Positions 52,246 through 61,436 of a stretch of 64,000 nucleotides of DNA are shown here, in pieces. A model generated the notes under the pieces. The model searched no databases, was not told the DNA's origin, and saw only the letters and a program-made list of their open reading frames with translations. The position numbers and the translations under genes are program-made. The stretch lies in NCBI GenBank assembly GCA_002030015.1, contig LQBH01000013.1, forward strand, positions 1 through 64,000. The letters run 5' to 3'. Within the stretch, counting starts at the first letter, position 1; each line of letters starts with the position of its first letter. This stretch comes from a delta proteobacterium MLS_D (GTDB lineage Bacteria > Desulfobacterota > Syntrophia > Syntrophales > UBA2210).

Positions 52246-54258
52246 ATGGATTATTATTTCAGGCGGGACGAACAAAAGAAACAGCAGAAGGGACATGAAC
52301 GGTATCCGCGACGCGGCCGCTTCCTGGCGGTCGTCGCGGTGCTGGCGGTCGTGCTGGTAGTCGGGGGCGCCGCCCTTGCTTACGTGGCGATGCGGTCCGG
52401 GAACGAACGTGTCGAACGCCTCGTCGACCGGGCCAGGCGGATTGTTACGGTCAACGTCATGGACGAGCTTCCCCGTCTCCATGCCCTGATCCTGGAGAAA
52501 AACGGCAAAATGGTGAGCCTCGGACCGGATTCAAAGCTGGAGATCACTTATCGCGACGAATTCATTATCAGGGGAGTGAAGACCGACGTGTTTTTCGAAC
52601 GGGGCGTCACGGCCGCCATTACCGATTCGGGCCGCGACAACGACATCGGCGCGACGTTCAGGGGGGAACCTTTCGTGGACCAGGTTATGGCCGACGACAC
52701 GAAGGAATTTTATATTACCGTACGCCGTGATAAACGGAAGATTGCCAGGATACCGCTTCAGATAGACGTCCTTCCTCAGGACTGGCTGAGAATGGCCCGT
52801 GGCACCGAAAACACCGAGTCCCGGATCGAGTTCCTCACGCAGGCCGTGAAAATGAAGCCCGACGACGTGAATGCCCGCAAGATGCTGGCCCGTCTCTATG
52901 TCGACGCCGGCAGAATGAAAGACGCCGTCGCGCAGTACCGGGCCGTGCTCGCCAAAAGGCCCGATGACGTGCATGTCCTCGGGGAGCTGACCAGGCTCTA
53001 TGAAAAGACCGAACGCCATGAAGAGGCCCTGGAGGTATACCGCAAACTGATCAGCCTCGATTCGAAAAACGCCGAGGCCTACGCGGGAATAGCGCGCGTG
53101 TATGAACATCTTGAAAACTGGTCGAGAGCGGCTGCCAATTATGTGGTGTCCCTCAGGCTCGATCCCGACGCCGTCGCCGTCAGATACCGCCTTGCCGGCG
53201 TCTATGAAAAAACGGGAGAAAAGGAAAAGGCGGCAGCCGAATACGAGGCCGTTCTCGATGCCATGCCGGGCAACGACGCCGTGGCGGGTATTCTGGCCGG
53301 CCTGTACCTCGACCTGGGCCGTTACGAAGAAGCCATCGATCTGTACAGGACTTTCATCAGTAAACAGCCGGACAATGCCGCCGCCTATGCAAATATAGCC
53401 CTGGCATATTCTGAGACGGGCGAAACGGACCGGGAAATAGCGAACCTGGAAAAAGCATTCTCCCTGGAGCCGGAAAATCACGTCATCGCCTTTAATCTGG
53501 CCGTGGCCTACGAGAAAGCGGACCGGCGGGACGACGCGATTCGAACCTACCGGCGGGTGCTGGAGTTGAAACCGGATGACACCGAAGTCCTGGAGCGGCT
53601 CGCGGGACTGTATCTCAGGGCGAAGAAGTATAAGGAAGCCGTTTCATATTATAAAAAAATCGTTGCCGTTTCGCCGCGGAACACGGCGGCTTACAGCGCC
53701 CTGGGATTTGCCTACCAGGAGTTAAAGGATCTTGAAAAGGCCGCAGCTTCCTATGAAAAGGCGTTGCAACTGGGCGTGAAGGATGCTGATATTCAGTACA
53801 ATCTTGCCGTCATCTACGATCAGCTTGGCAAAAAGAAGGAATCCCTCGCCGCCTATGAGGAGTACGCGGCAAAGGAGCCGACCGTGAACGTGCTTGCAAT
53901 TCTCGCGGACGCTTACCTGCGTGACGGTGCATACGACAAAGCCGTTTCGACGTATGAGCAGCTGATCACGATGAAACATGACAATTCCACGTTTCATCGG
54001 GGACTGGGGCGGGCGCTGTATCTCAAGGGAGAGGTGGACCGGGCAGTGAAGAGCTACAAAACGGCGCTGAAGTATGACCGGGAAGACTATCGCCTCTACC
54101 TGGAAATTGCCGAGTGCTACGAAAAAAAAGGCCTTTTCGAGGAAGCGCTTGAGGAGTATACCAACGCGTACCGCTTGAACCCCGAATCCAGGCAGGCCAT
54201 GGAAAAAATACCCGAGCTTCGTATCAAGCTGTTGCAGGAGAAACACAATAAGAGCTGA
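52246..54258 (+). CDS. Membrane-anchored TPR protein
   Basis: A 670-residue protein. A basic N-terminus (DEQKKQQKGHERYPRRGR) is followed by a transmembrane helix at about 26-49. Residues 60-180 form a beta-rich region without a known motif. Residues about 190-665 consist of some fourteen TPR units, for example LARLYVDAGRMKDAVAQYRAVLAKRPDD. It is probably anchored in the inner membrane with repeats in the periplasm. It starts immediately after xerD and lies upstream of kdsA, so it may be expressed with lipopolysaccharide genes, but its own job is unknown. Confidence 0.75.
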   Translation: MDYYFRRDEQKKQQKGHERYPRRGRFLAVVAVLAVVLVVGGAALAYVAMRSGNERVERLVDRARRIVTVNVMDELPRLHALILEKNGKMVSLGPDSKLEITYRDEFIIRGVKTDVFFERGVTAAITDSGRDNDIGATFRGEPFVDQVMADDTKEFYITVRRDKRKIARIPLQIDVLPQDWLRMARGTENTESRIEFLTQAVKMKPDDVNARKMLARLYVDAGRMKDAVAQYRAVLAKRPDDVHVLGELTRLYEKTERHEEALEVYRKLISLDSKNAEAYAGIARVYEHLENWSRAAANYVVSLRLDPDAVAVRYRLAGVYEKTGEKEKAAAEYEAVLDAMPGNDAVAGILAGLYLDLGRYEEAIDLYRTFISKQPDNAAAYANIALAYSETGETDREIANLEKAFSLEPENHVIAFNLAVAYEKADRRDDAIRTYRRVLELKPDDTEVLERLAGLYLRAKKYKEAVSYYKKIVAVSPRNTAAYSALGFAYQELKDLEKAAASYEKALQLGVKDADIQYNLAVIYDQLGKKKESLAAYEEYAAKEPTVNVLAILADAYLRDGAYDKAVSTYEQLITMKHDNSTFHRGLGRALYLKGEVDRAVKSYKTALKYDREDYRLYLEIAECYEKKGLFEEALEEYTNAYRLNPESRQAMEKIPELRIKLLQEKHNKS

Positions 54259-54341
54259 AAATTCGGGACTGCAAAACGGTGTCGGCGGGCAGGTGGATCG
54301 GTCTTCGGTCGGTGAAGGAAAGAAAGGAAGGTAAGAAGGGC

Positions 54342-55169
54342 ATGGCGTCATTTACAATAAATGGTTTTGAGATCGGAGGAGGGCATCCTCTGGTCCTGAT
54401 TGCCGGTCCCTGTGTGATCGAAACCAGGGACATCGTGTTCAGGACGGCTGATTTCCTGAAGGAGCTTACATTCTCGCTGGAGATCCCGCTGATATTCAAG
54501 TCTTCCTACGACAAGGCGAATCGGTCGTCGAAGGATTCGTTCAGGGGGCCGGGGTTGTACGAAGGACTTCGCATTCTCGCCGACGTGAAGGAACAGTTTG
54601 ACCTGCCGGTTTTGTCCGATGTTCATCGGTTCGAGGAAATCGATGCCGCCTGCGAGGTGCTCGACGTAGTCCAGGTTCCCGCTTTTTTGTGCCGCCAGAC
54701 TGATTTCGTCATCGAAGTTTCCCGCAAGGCGGCGACCGTCAATATCAAAAAGGGTCAGTTCATGGCGCCCTGGGACATGGAGAATGTCCTGGACAAGGTG
54801 ACAAGTACGGGCTGTGAGCGGGTTATACTTACTGAGCGTGGCTACAGCTTCGGATACAACAATCTGGTCGCCGACATGCGTTCTCTTCCCCTTATGCGAA
54901 GGACCGGCTGGCCCGTGGTGTTCGACGCAACGCACAGCGTACAGCTTCCGGGAGGACAGGGGCGCTCGTCGGGCGGCGACCGCGAGATGGCGGTTTCGCT
55001 GGCACGTGCCGCCGTGGCCTGCGGCGTGGACGGACTTTTTATGGAAGTGCATCCCCGGCCGGATTCCGCCCTTTGCGACGGGCCCAACTCACTGTCCATC
55101 GACGTATTGCCGCGCCTGTTGTCGATTTTGAAGGATATCGACGCCGTCGTCCGGAGGGACGCCACATGA
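54342..55169 (+). CDS. kdsA: 3-deoxy-D-manno-octulosonate 8-phosphate synthase
   Basis: A 275-residue TIM-barrel enzyme started at ATG 54342 (AAGGAAGGTAAGAAGG upstream). IAGPCVIE, KSSYDKANRSS and FDATHSVQLPGG are family signatures. It joins arabinose 5-phosphate and phosphoenolpyruvate to Kdo-8-phosphate in the cytoplasm. The segment DGHRFEEI-like and the CQ/NxxSC metal residue were not separated, so metal dependence is undecided. It overlaps kdsC by four bases (ATGA). kdsB is not in the window. Confidence 0.95.
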   Translation: MASFTINGFEIGGGHPLVLIAGPCVIETRDIVFRTADFLKELTFSLEIPLIFKSSYDKANRSSKDSFRGPGLYEGLRILADVKEQFDLPVLSDVHRFEEIDAACEVLDVVQVPAFLCRQTDFVIEVSRKAATVNIKKGQFMAPWDMENVLDKVTSTGCERVILTERGYSFGYNNLVADMRSLPLMRRTGWPVVFDATHSVQLPGGQGRSSGGDREMAVSLARAAVACGVDGLFMEVHPRPDSALCDGPNSLSIDVLPRLLSILKDIDAVVRRDAT

Positions 55170-55708
55170 CGACGATAATAAGCGACGAACTCAGAAAAAA
55201 AATCGCTTCGGTGACGATCTTCGTGACCGATGTCGACGGCGTGTTGACTGACGGCGGCATCATCATGGATCAACGGGGGGATGAACTGAAACAGTTCAAC
55301 GTCAGGGACGGACATGGCCTGAAACTGCTTATAAGGCACGGCATTACCGTTGCCTTTCTCACGGGGAGGGAGTCGCCCGTCGTTTCGCGCCGCGCGCGCG
55401 ACCTGGGGATCGAGGAAGTGTACCAGGGAATCAAGGACAAGGGCCCTTTTATGGCGGACTACCTCGCGCGGAAGGGGCTGGCGCCGTCCGAAGCGGCTTA
55501 CGCGGGAGACGATATCGTTGACATTCCCGTGTTCAGACAGGTGGGATTCGCCGTGGCGGTGGGCGACGCGTGTCGGGAGGTCCGGGAAGCGGCGGATTAT
55601 GTCGCCGGTGAAAAAGGCGGCCGCGGCGCCATACGGGAAACCTGCGAATTAATATTAAAAGTGCAAAACAAGTGGCCCGATGTCATGCGCCGGTACGGGA
55701 TCGAATGA
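55166..55708 (+). CDS. kdsC: 3-deoxy-D-manno-octulosonate 8-phosphate phosphatase
   Basis: A 180-residue HAD-family phosphatase without a cap domain, as in KdsC, with the nucleophile motif VTDVDGVLTDG at about residues 20-30 and the later acidic motif AGDDIVDIPV. Removes phosphate from Kdo-8-phosphate. The start ATG overlaps the kdsA stop. KdsC is a tetramer in the cytoplasm. Its substrate producer is the gene upstream. A transcription terminator follows 134 bases after the stop codon. Confidence 0.93.
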   Translation: MTTIISDELRKKIASVTIFVTDVDGVLTDGGIIMDQRGDELKQFNVRDGHGLKLLIRHGITVAFLTGRESPVVSRRARDLGIEEVYQGIKDKGPFMADYLARKGLAPSEAAYAGDDIVDIPVFRQVGFAVAVGDACREVREAADYVAGEKGGRGAIRETCELILKVQNKWPDVMRRYGIE

Positions 55709-55841
55709 ACGGCCGGAGCGTTCCGTAGAGATGTGTACAGCTTTCTTTTCGGCGAATGTTTTTTAGGTCGCCGCGGAGCCGGTCGGATGTTCGCCGAACG
55801 GCGGTTGCGCTTTACTTAGATGAAGAGGGGTGCTATATCTC

Positions 55842-55878
55842 AACCGTGCAGGGGCGATGCCCCTGTAACGGTTTTTTT
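55842..55878 (+). terminator. Rho-independent terminator between kdsC and lptC
   Basis: AACCG-TG-CAGGGGC, loop GAT, GCCCCTG-TAA-CGGTT, then TTTTTTT. It would end the kdsA-kdsC transcript and leave lptC to a promoter of its own, although readthrough cannot be excluded. Confidence 0.85.
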
Positions 55879-55977
55879 GATGTCAGCGAAAGGAGAAGCC
55901 GGCCCGTTTTCTTCGGGTTGCTCCGATTCCCCTTTGAAGAACATGCGAGGGGGAATGCCGGTTCCGGTGGTTGATCG

Positions 55978-56559
55978 GTGCGTCGCCCATACTCGACAAA
56001 ATGGATGCTCGCGAGTGGCCTGGCGATTGTCGCGGCCGGGGCGTTTCTGGCGTGGATGTTTGTCGGCGGTGGAAAAACGGGCGACGGCGCGAAAGCCGTA
56101 CTGGATGTCGTGAGCAATGCAGCGGATCTCGAAGTGAAAAATTTCCGTTACTCCCAGGTGGGAGACCCGGATTTTCAGTGGGAAGTGACGGCGGACCGGG
56201 CCCGGTACATGAAGAAGAACGAAGAGGTTCATCTCGAGCATGTTGCGGTAAGGCTGGTGTCGAAGGCCGGCAGGGTATACCATATGATCGGAGACCGGGG
56301 CGTGCTCGACAACGGGACGGGCGACATGGAAATTACGGGAAACGTGGTTGTCGATTCTGATCGCGGCGAACGGCTTGAGACGGAAATCCTGCGATACAGG
56401 GCCGCCGAAAAAAAGGTGCGCACTGATGGCAACGTGAAAATGTACCGGGAGAATATGCGTCTTTCCGGAAAGGGTATGACCTTCACCCTCGAGAAAAACG
56501 AGATGGTCCTTTCATCAAACGTAAAGGCGGTTATTTCGAATGTATCGCTGTTTTACTGA
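55978..56559 (+). CDS. lptC: Lipopolysaccharide export protein LptC
   Basis: A 193-residue protein with a membrane anchor at about 10-30 (MLASGLAIVAAGAFLAWMFV) and a periplasmic beta-jellyroll (about 50-190) of LptC type, ending in EKNEMVLSSNVKAVI. It takes lipopolysaccharide from LptFG and passes it to LptA. GTG start at 55978; the ribosome binding site is weak. The GTG start falls about 100 bases after a terminator. Its end overlaps the track's longer lptA ORF. The family is divergent, and I rely on order (LptC, LptA, LptB) as well as fold. Confidence 0.85.
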   Translation: MRRPYSTKWMLASGLAIVAAGAFLAWMFVGGGKTGDGAKAVLDVVSNAADLEVKNFRYSQVGDPDFQWEVTADRARYMKKNEEVHLEHVAVRLVSKAGRVYHMIGDRGVLDNGTGDMEITGNVVVDSDRGERLETEILRYRAAEKKVRTDGNVKMYRENMRLSGKGMTFTLEKNEMVLSSNVKAVISNVSLFY

Positions 56560-56581
56560 GGTTCTGCGGGAGTCGGCGCCG

Positions 56582-57139
56582 ATGCGGCGGATCATGATCG
56601 TGGTAGTGTCGGCGGCGTTCCTGGTTACGGTGTGCGTATTGCCGGCCGGGGCCTCGCCGGAGGAAAAAGCGGAAGAGCCGATAACCATTACCGCCGATCG
56701 CCTGGAAACTTTTGATGGCGGAGCGGTTATAGTTTTCTCGGGAACAGTGACCGCGCTTCGGGGCGGTGTCACCGTCAATTCCGACCGGCTTCGCATCGAC
56801 TACGTGCCGGGAGGCAATCGTGAGGAGGCTTCGGCGGAAAGCGGAATCGAAAAGATCGAAGCCGACGGCGCCGTGGTGATCACGAGCGAAAACGCCGTTG
56901 TGACCGGTGATCACGCCGTTATGGATTATGAAAAACAGACCGTGATTGTGACTGGTGATCACGCGGTTCTGCGGGAAGGTGAAAATGTCGTCGAAGGGAA
57001 CAAGATAACCTGGTTCATGGCCGAGGAGCGGGGCGTCGTGGAGGATTCAAAACGGGGACGGGTAACGGCGACAATTCAGTCCGGAACCGGCGGCCCCGGC
57101 GAATCGGAAAACGCGGAGAAAGGCGATTCCGGGGAATAA
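56582..57139 (+). CDS. lptA: Periplasmic lipopolysaccharide bridge protein LptA
   Basis: A 185-residue OstA-like protein. ATG 56582 gives a proper signal peptide ([24 protein letters not shown]) with cleavage before SPEEKAEEP; the track's earlier start would bury it. The beta-taco motif repeats follow: [31 protein letters not shown] and [12 protein letters not shown]. LptA forms the periplasmic bridge that carries lipopolysaccharide to the outer membrane. Encoded between lptC and lptB. Confidence 0.92.
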   Translation: MRRIMIVVVSAAFLVTVCVLPAGASPEEKAEEPITITADRLETFDGGAVIVFSGTVTALRGGVTVNSDRLRIDYVPGGNREEASAESGIEKIEADGAVVITSENAVVTGDHAVMDYEKQTVIVTGDHAVLREGENVVEGNKITWFMAEERGVVEDSKRGRVTATIQSGTGGPGESENAEKGDSGE

Positions 57140-57168
57140 GTCAGGCGAACCGGACCCGCTACAGGGTT

Positions 57169-57891
57169 ATGATGAAACTGCAGGCGACACAACTGGTCAA
57201 GACATACAACGGCAGGGCGGTCGTCAACGGCGTCGATCTCGATATCGAGCGCGGCGAGGTGGTCGGTCTTCTCGGTCCGAACGGGGCGGGGAAAACGACA
57301 TCCTTTTACATGATAGTGGGACTCATTCGACCCGATTCCGGCACCATCACGCTGGCGGATGAAGATATCGGCACTCTCCCCATGTACCTGAGGGCCAGGA
57401 AGGGTATCAGCTACCTGCCCCAGGAAGCTTCCATATTCAGAAAGCTTTCCGTGGAGGAAAACATCCTGGCAATCCTGGAGACACTTGATCTTTCCAGGGA
57501 AGAGCGGCGGCAACGTCTGGAGGAACTGCTGGGCGAACTCAATCTTACGCATATCGCGGGAAACATGGCATACTCGCTTTCGGGAGGTGAACGGCGGCGG
57601 GTGGAGATCACCAGGGCGCTTGTTACCGCTCCGCGGTTCATACTGCTCGACGAACCTTTCGCCGGCATCGATCCCATCGCGGTCGCCGATATTCAGAGCA
57701 TCATTCGACGATTGAAGGAAAAAAGCATCGGCGTTCTTATTTCCGATCACAATGTACGCGAAACCTTGAAAGTGTGCGACCGGGCATATATCGTGAACGA
57801 GGGGACTATCCTGATGGAAGGAAATCCCGATGAAATAGCCGCCAGTGAGGCGGCGCGAAAAATATACCTTGGTGCCGACTTTGATTTATAA
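57169..57891 (+). CDS. lptB: Lipopolysaccharide export ATPase LptB
   Basis: A 240-residue ABC ATPase with Walker [11 protein letters not shown], signature LSGGERRR, Walker B FILLDEP and the LptB-typical [13 protein letters not shown]. LptB drives extraction of lipopolysaccharide from the inner membrane with LptF, LptG and LptC. lptFG are not in the window. The order lptC-lptA-lptB-rpoN is the classic one and here continues into rpoN after 18 bases. Confidence 0.96.
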   Translation: MMKLQATQLVKTYNGRAVVNGVDLDIERGEVVGLLGPNGAGKTTSFYMIVGLIRPDSGTITLADEDIGTLPMYLRARKGISYLPQEASIFRKLSVEENILAILETLDLSREERRQRLEELLGELNLTHIAGNMAYSLSGGERRRVEITRALVTAPRFILLDEPFAGIDPIAVADIQSIIRRLKEKSIGVLISDHNVRETLKVCDRAYIVNEGTILMEGNPDEIAASEAARKIYLGADFDL

Positions 57892-57927
57892 CACGGCACG
57901 GACCGCCGATTGACAGTTGGGGAGGTC

Positions 57928-59388
57928 ATGGTTTTTGAACTGAAACAAAACTTGAAACTGACGCAGCAGCTCATCATGACGCCGCAGTTGCAGCAGTCCA
58001 TCAAACTGCTCCAGCTTTCGAGACTCGAGCTTGTCAACGCCATAAGCCAGGAGTTGCAGGAAAATCCGATGCTCGAAGAGGAAGATGCGTTCGAGAACAG
58101 CGCTGACGCAAATGAAGCAGAAAACGGCGGTGACGTTCTCGGCGCGGAGACCGGATCGGCGCCCGAATCGGCAAAGGAAATAACCGGTGAAGGCGACGGA
58201 CGGGACGAATTCGACTGGGACGGTTATTTCGAGGATTACGGAGTGGTGGGCGTAAATTTTTCAAGTGAAAGCGTGGAAGCGCCGGCCCTGGAAAATCTTT
58301 CGTCCGGAACGGAATCGCTCACGGACTATCTGTGCTGGCAACTCAACCTTTCCCGGACCGGCGAAGACCTGAAACATGTAGCCGGGCATATCATCGGCAA
58401 TCTCGACGGAAACGGCTATCTCGTTTCGACCATCGATGAAATTGCCGGGGCGGCCGGCGTGGAAACGGACGTGGTGGACGCTGCTCTCGCCGTGGTGCAG
58501 GAATTCGATCCGCCGGGAGTGGCCGCCCGCGACCTGCAGGAATGCCTGCTGTTGCAGCTGCGGTTCATCGAGGAGACAAATCCTCTGGCGGAGAAGATCG
58601 TTGAGGATCACCTGGGAGATCTGGAGACAAATAATTACGACAAAATCGCGAAATCGGAAAAGATATCCGTCGACGAGGTGATGCGGGCGGCTTCGGTCAT
58701 TCTGAGTCTCGACCCGAAGCCTGGCCTGCGCTACAGCGGAGAGAGGGCCGCCTACATTGTTCCCGACGTGTACGTGTTCAGGGTCGGTGATGAATTTAAG
58801 ATTGTTCTTAACGACGAGGGGTTGCCCAGACTTCGGGTCAGCAACATGTACAAAAAAATTCTTGTCGAGGAAGAAGCGGGCGTTGATGGTGCGAAGAACC
58901 GTGAGTATATCAGGGAACGCCTCCAGTCGGCCCTGTGGCTTATCAAGAGCATTCAGCAGCGGCAACGAACTATCTACCGGGTTTCGGAGAGTATTCTGAA
59001 GCACCAGATCGAGTTTTTCGAGCGGGGCATCGATTACCTCAAACCCATGGTGCTGAGGGACATCGCCGAGGACGTCCAGATGCATGAATCGACCATCAGC
59101 CGCGTCACGTCGAACAAGTACATGCACACGCCGCGGGGGATTTTCGAGCTCAAGTTCTTTTTCAACAGCGGCATCAGGAGAAATGGAGGAGAATCGATTG
59201 CCTCTGAAAGCGTCAAGGAGCGGATAGCGAAAGTCATCGCCGAGGAAGACCCGCGACGGCCATACAACGACAGCCAGATCGTCGAATTACTGAAAAAGGC
59301 GGATATAAAAATTGCCAGACGGACTGTGGCCAAGTACCGGGAGATGTTGAACATTCTCCCGTCTCACAAAAGAAGAAAATATTATTGA
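57928..59388 (+). CDS. rpoN: RNA polymerase sigma-54 factor
   Basis: A 486-residue factor. I prefer ATG 57928 (VFELKQNLKLTQQL), which matches family N-termini, though GGGGAGG lies only two bases before it; the track's TTG at 57910 has no such site. Region I (activator binding) begins LKLTQQLIMTPQLQQ. Region II is acidic (about 50-115). The core-binding domain and the C-terminal RpoN box ARRTVAKYRE (recognises -24) follow. It would serve pilA and the two activators in this window. Confidence 0.95.
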   Translation: MVFELKQNLKLTQQLIMTPQLQQSIKLLQLSRLELVNAISQELQENPMLEEEDAFENSADANEAENGGDVLGAETGSAPESAKEITGEGDGRDEFDWDGYFEDYGVVGVNFSSESVEAPALENLSSGTESLTDYLCWQLNLSRTGEDLKHVAGHIIGNLDGNGYLVSTIDEIAGAAGVETDVVDAALAVVQEFDPPGVAARDLQECLLLQLRFIEETNPLAEKIVEDHLGDLETNNYDKIAKSEKISVDEVMRAASVILSLDPKPGLRYSGERAAYIVPDVYVFRVGDEFKIVLNDEGLPRLRVSNMYKKILVEEEAGVDGAKNREYIRERLQSALWLIKSIQQRQRTIYRVSESILKHQIEFFERGIDYLKPMVLRDIAEDVQMHESTISRVTSNKYMHTPRGIFELKFFFNSGIRRNGGESIASESVKERIAKVIAEEDPRRPYNDSQIVELLKKADIKIARRTVAKYREMLNILPSHKRRKYY

Positions 59389-59488
59389 CTTTTTCGGGTG
59401 AATCACATAGGGAACAGGGCTTCGTTTTGCGGTCCCGTTTTTTGCTGCGATGGTTCCGCGGTTACCATTCAGAGAAAGGAGTATGTCT

Positions 59489-60031
59489 ATGCAGATTTCT
59501 TTTACCTTTCGCAACGCCGACTCAAGCGATGGGTTCAAAGATTACATAACCAAGAAACTCGGCAAGCTGGAGCGGTACATAGAGAAACCGGTCGAGGCCC
59601 GGGTCGTTCTTTCTGTCGAGAAGTACCGCAATTTTGCGGAAGTCAATCTGATCATGGCCAAGGGTGGCGCCATCAACGCGCGTGAAGAGGCTTCCGAGAT
59701 GATACCGGCCATCGATGCCGTGGTTGACAAGCTCGAACGACAGCTCAAGAAGCAGAAAGACAAGATGCGGAGTCGCAAGGAACCTCCCCAGAAGGTGATC
59801 GCCGAGGGATTGGCCGATGTCCCCGCCGAGACAGCCGACGAGGACGAACAGTACCGCGTGGTGGAAAGCCGCAAGGTTGTTCTCAGTCCCATGTCCGTCG
59901 ATGAGGCGGCCATGAACCTGGAGGAAACGGGAGACCGGTTCATGTTGTTCCGTGATTCCGCGTCGGAAAATGTTATGGTTATGTATCGTCGGGACGACGG
60001 CAGTTATGAACTGATCGAAGCCGCCGGTTGA
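59489..60031 (+). CDS. hpf: Long ribosome hibernation promoting factor
   Basis: A 180-residue protein. Two ATGs lie just after AAAGGAG; the second, at 59489, has the better spacing and begins MQISFTF. Residues 1-98 are the S30AE/YfiA domain that sits in the ribosome decoding centre; residues 120-178 form the C-terminal dimerisation domain (VVESRKVVLSPMSVDEA) that joins two 70S ribosomes to 100S. This long form is normal outside gammaproteobacteria. It follows rpoN, as in many Gram-negative genomes, and precedes ptsN. Confidence 0.93.
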   Translation: MQISFTFRNADSSDGFKDYITKKLGKLERYIEKPVEARVVLSVEKYRNFAEVNLIMAKGGAINAREEASEMIPAIDAVVDKLERQLKKQKDKMRSRKEPPQKVIAEGLADVPAETADEDEQYRVVESRKVVLSPMSVDEAAMNLEETGDRFMLFRDSASENVMVMYRRDDGSYELIEAAG

Positions 60032-60056
60032 CGGTGACTGACCGGGGGTGATTCTA

Positions 60057-60521
60057 ATGAATATCAGAGAAATTATAGAACAGAATTATATTGTTGACGA
60101 ACTGAAATCAAAGACGAAACGGGAAGTACTGAAAGAACTGACACGCCCCTTCGCGGAAAATCTTTCCAATGTTGATAGTAATGGAATGGTGGAGGTATTG
60201 CTGGACAGGGAAAAGTTGGGAAGTACCGGTATCGGTGACGGCGTCGCCATTCCGCATGGTAAGATGACGGGGCTCGACCAGCTGGTGGTGTCCTTCGGAA
60301 GAAGCAGTGAGGGAGTTGAGTTCGACGCCCTCGACGGGAAGCCGGTCAATATTTTTTTCCTGCTCATGGCACCTGACAATTCGGCAGGCAAACATCTCAA
60401 GGCACTTGCAAAAATATCGAGAATGCTCAAGGATGCCGGTTTCAGGAAGGAACTCATGGAAGCCGACTCGAAACAACGCTTATATTCACTTATCGTCGAA
60501 AAAGACAAGATGTATCCCTGA
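60057..60521 (+). CDS. ptsN: Nitrogen PTS regulatory protein EIIA-Ntr
   Basis: A 154-residue EIIA domain with the phosphorylated histidine in GVAIPHGKM (about residue 67). ATG 60057 has GGGGGTG nine bases upstream. It is phosphorylated by a PTS phosphotransfer chain and regulates other proteins rather than moving sugars. Neighbours rpoN and hpf before it and hprK after it (adjacent codons, stop-start TGAATG) are the usual set. No EI-Ntr or HPr is in the window. Confidence 0.93.
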   Translation: MNIREIIEQNYIVDELKSKTKREVLKELTRPFAENLSNVDSNGMVEVLLDREKLGSTGIGDGVAIPHGKMTGLDQLVVSFGRSSEGVEFDALDGKPVNIFFLLMAPDNSAGKHLKALAKISRMLKDAGFRKELMEADSKQRLYSLIVEKDKMYP

Positions 60522-61415
60522 ATGAACGAACGTTTTCTTTCCGTCGATAGCCTGCTCGAGTATGGCCGGCATCGGCTCGGATTCAGGGTTGAAGAACCCG
60601 GGACGTCGTCGCGGTCTATTCTGTCAAGTTCAATCGTTTTTACCTGGAATGGCATCGGGGCCTGTTCCAGGAAAAACGTTTCGGCGCAGGCGGTGCTCAT
60701 CGTGGCGGGGAGCCGCGATCCCGCTGATCAGGGTTCGGGGGATCGCTTTTTCAGGATTCTTCAGGACCACCCCCCTTCTGTTGTTATATATCGACCTTCT
60801 GACCAGGCGGTTTCGCGTAAACGGCTTCGACAAACGGCCGCAGCGGAGGGATTCGCGCTGGTGTCTACGTTCGAGGATCCCTGTTACGCCGGAAGCCGGG
60901 TGGCCGCTTTTCTCAGGGAGAAGATCGATATCGCAGTTACTGTCCGGGGCACGCTGGTGAACGTGTCCGGGACGGGTGTTCTCATCCGTGGAAGAAGTGG
61001 TTCGGGGAAAAGTTCATGTGCGCTCGAACTTGTATCACGAGGGCACCGTCTTGTCACCGACGACGTGGTGGCGATTCGCCGCGATCCCGCTGGAAAACTT
61101 AAGGGGAATGCTCCCCCGGCGATAAAAAACTTGATTGAAATCAAGGGGATTGGTATCGTAAACATACAAAGATTGTTCGGAGGCGGCGCGGTAGTCGAAG
61201 AATCGTCGGTGGACGCCGTTTTCGATCTGTCCGCTTACGGAGAAACGACGGCGGTTTCAGACAATAAACCGGCGGTTCACACTCTTCTTGGCGTGTCTCT
61301 GCCCCGGAGTTCAGCACGGGTTGCGTCACCGGCAGCGGCCGCTGAGGCCGTTGAGGAACTAAGCGTTCGAAGAAACGGGGAAGCAGGGAGTCACCACGAC
61401 GTGAAGGTATCGTGA
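60522..61415 (+). CDS. hprK: HPr kinase/phosphorylase
   Basis: A 297-residue protein. N-terminal domain about 1-125; catalytic part with Walker A GRSGSGKSSCALEL at about 152-160 and the second acidic loop RLVTDDVV. The HPrK signature region ends ...EIKGIGIVNIQRLFG, close to the family consensus LEIRGLGIINI. It would phosphorylate Ser46 of HPr and control carbon metabolism; in proteobacteria its function is less clear. It starts at the base after the ptsN stop. The HPr gene itself is not in the window. Confidence 0.92.
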   Translation: MNERFLSVDSLLEYGRHRLGFRVEEPGTSSRSILSSSIVFTWNGIGACSRKNVSAQAVLIVAGSRDPADQGSGDRFFRILQDHPPSVVIYRPSDQAVSRKRLRQTAAAEGFALVSTFEDPCYAGSRVAAFLREKIDIAVTVRGTLVNVSGTGVLIRGRSGSGKSSCALELVSRGHRLVTDDVVAIRRDPAGKLKGNAPPAIKNLIEIKGIGIVNIQRLFGGGAVVEESSVDAVFDLSAYGETTAVSDNKPAVHTLLGVSLPRSSARVASPAAAAEAVEELSVRRNGEAGSHHDVKVS

Positions 61416-61436
61416 CAGAGAAAGGCTATAGTCGAA

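Noticed and set aside
52531-53481. 316-aa minus-strand ORF, and similar ORFs at 58261-59127 and 61557-62444
   Set aside because: Antisense to the TPR gene, rpoN and rapZ. No ribosome binding site or domain.
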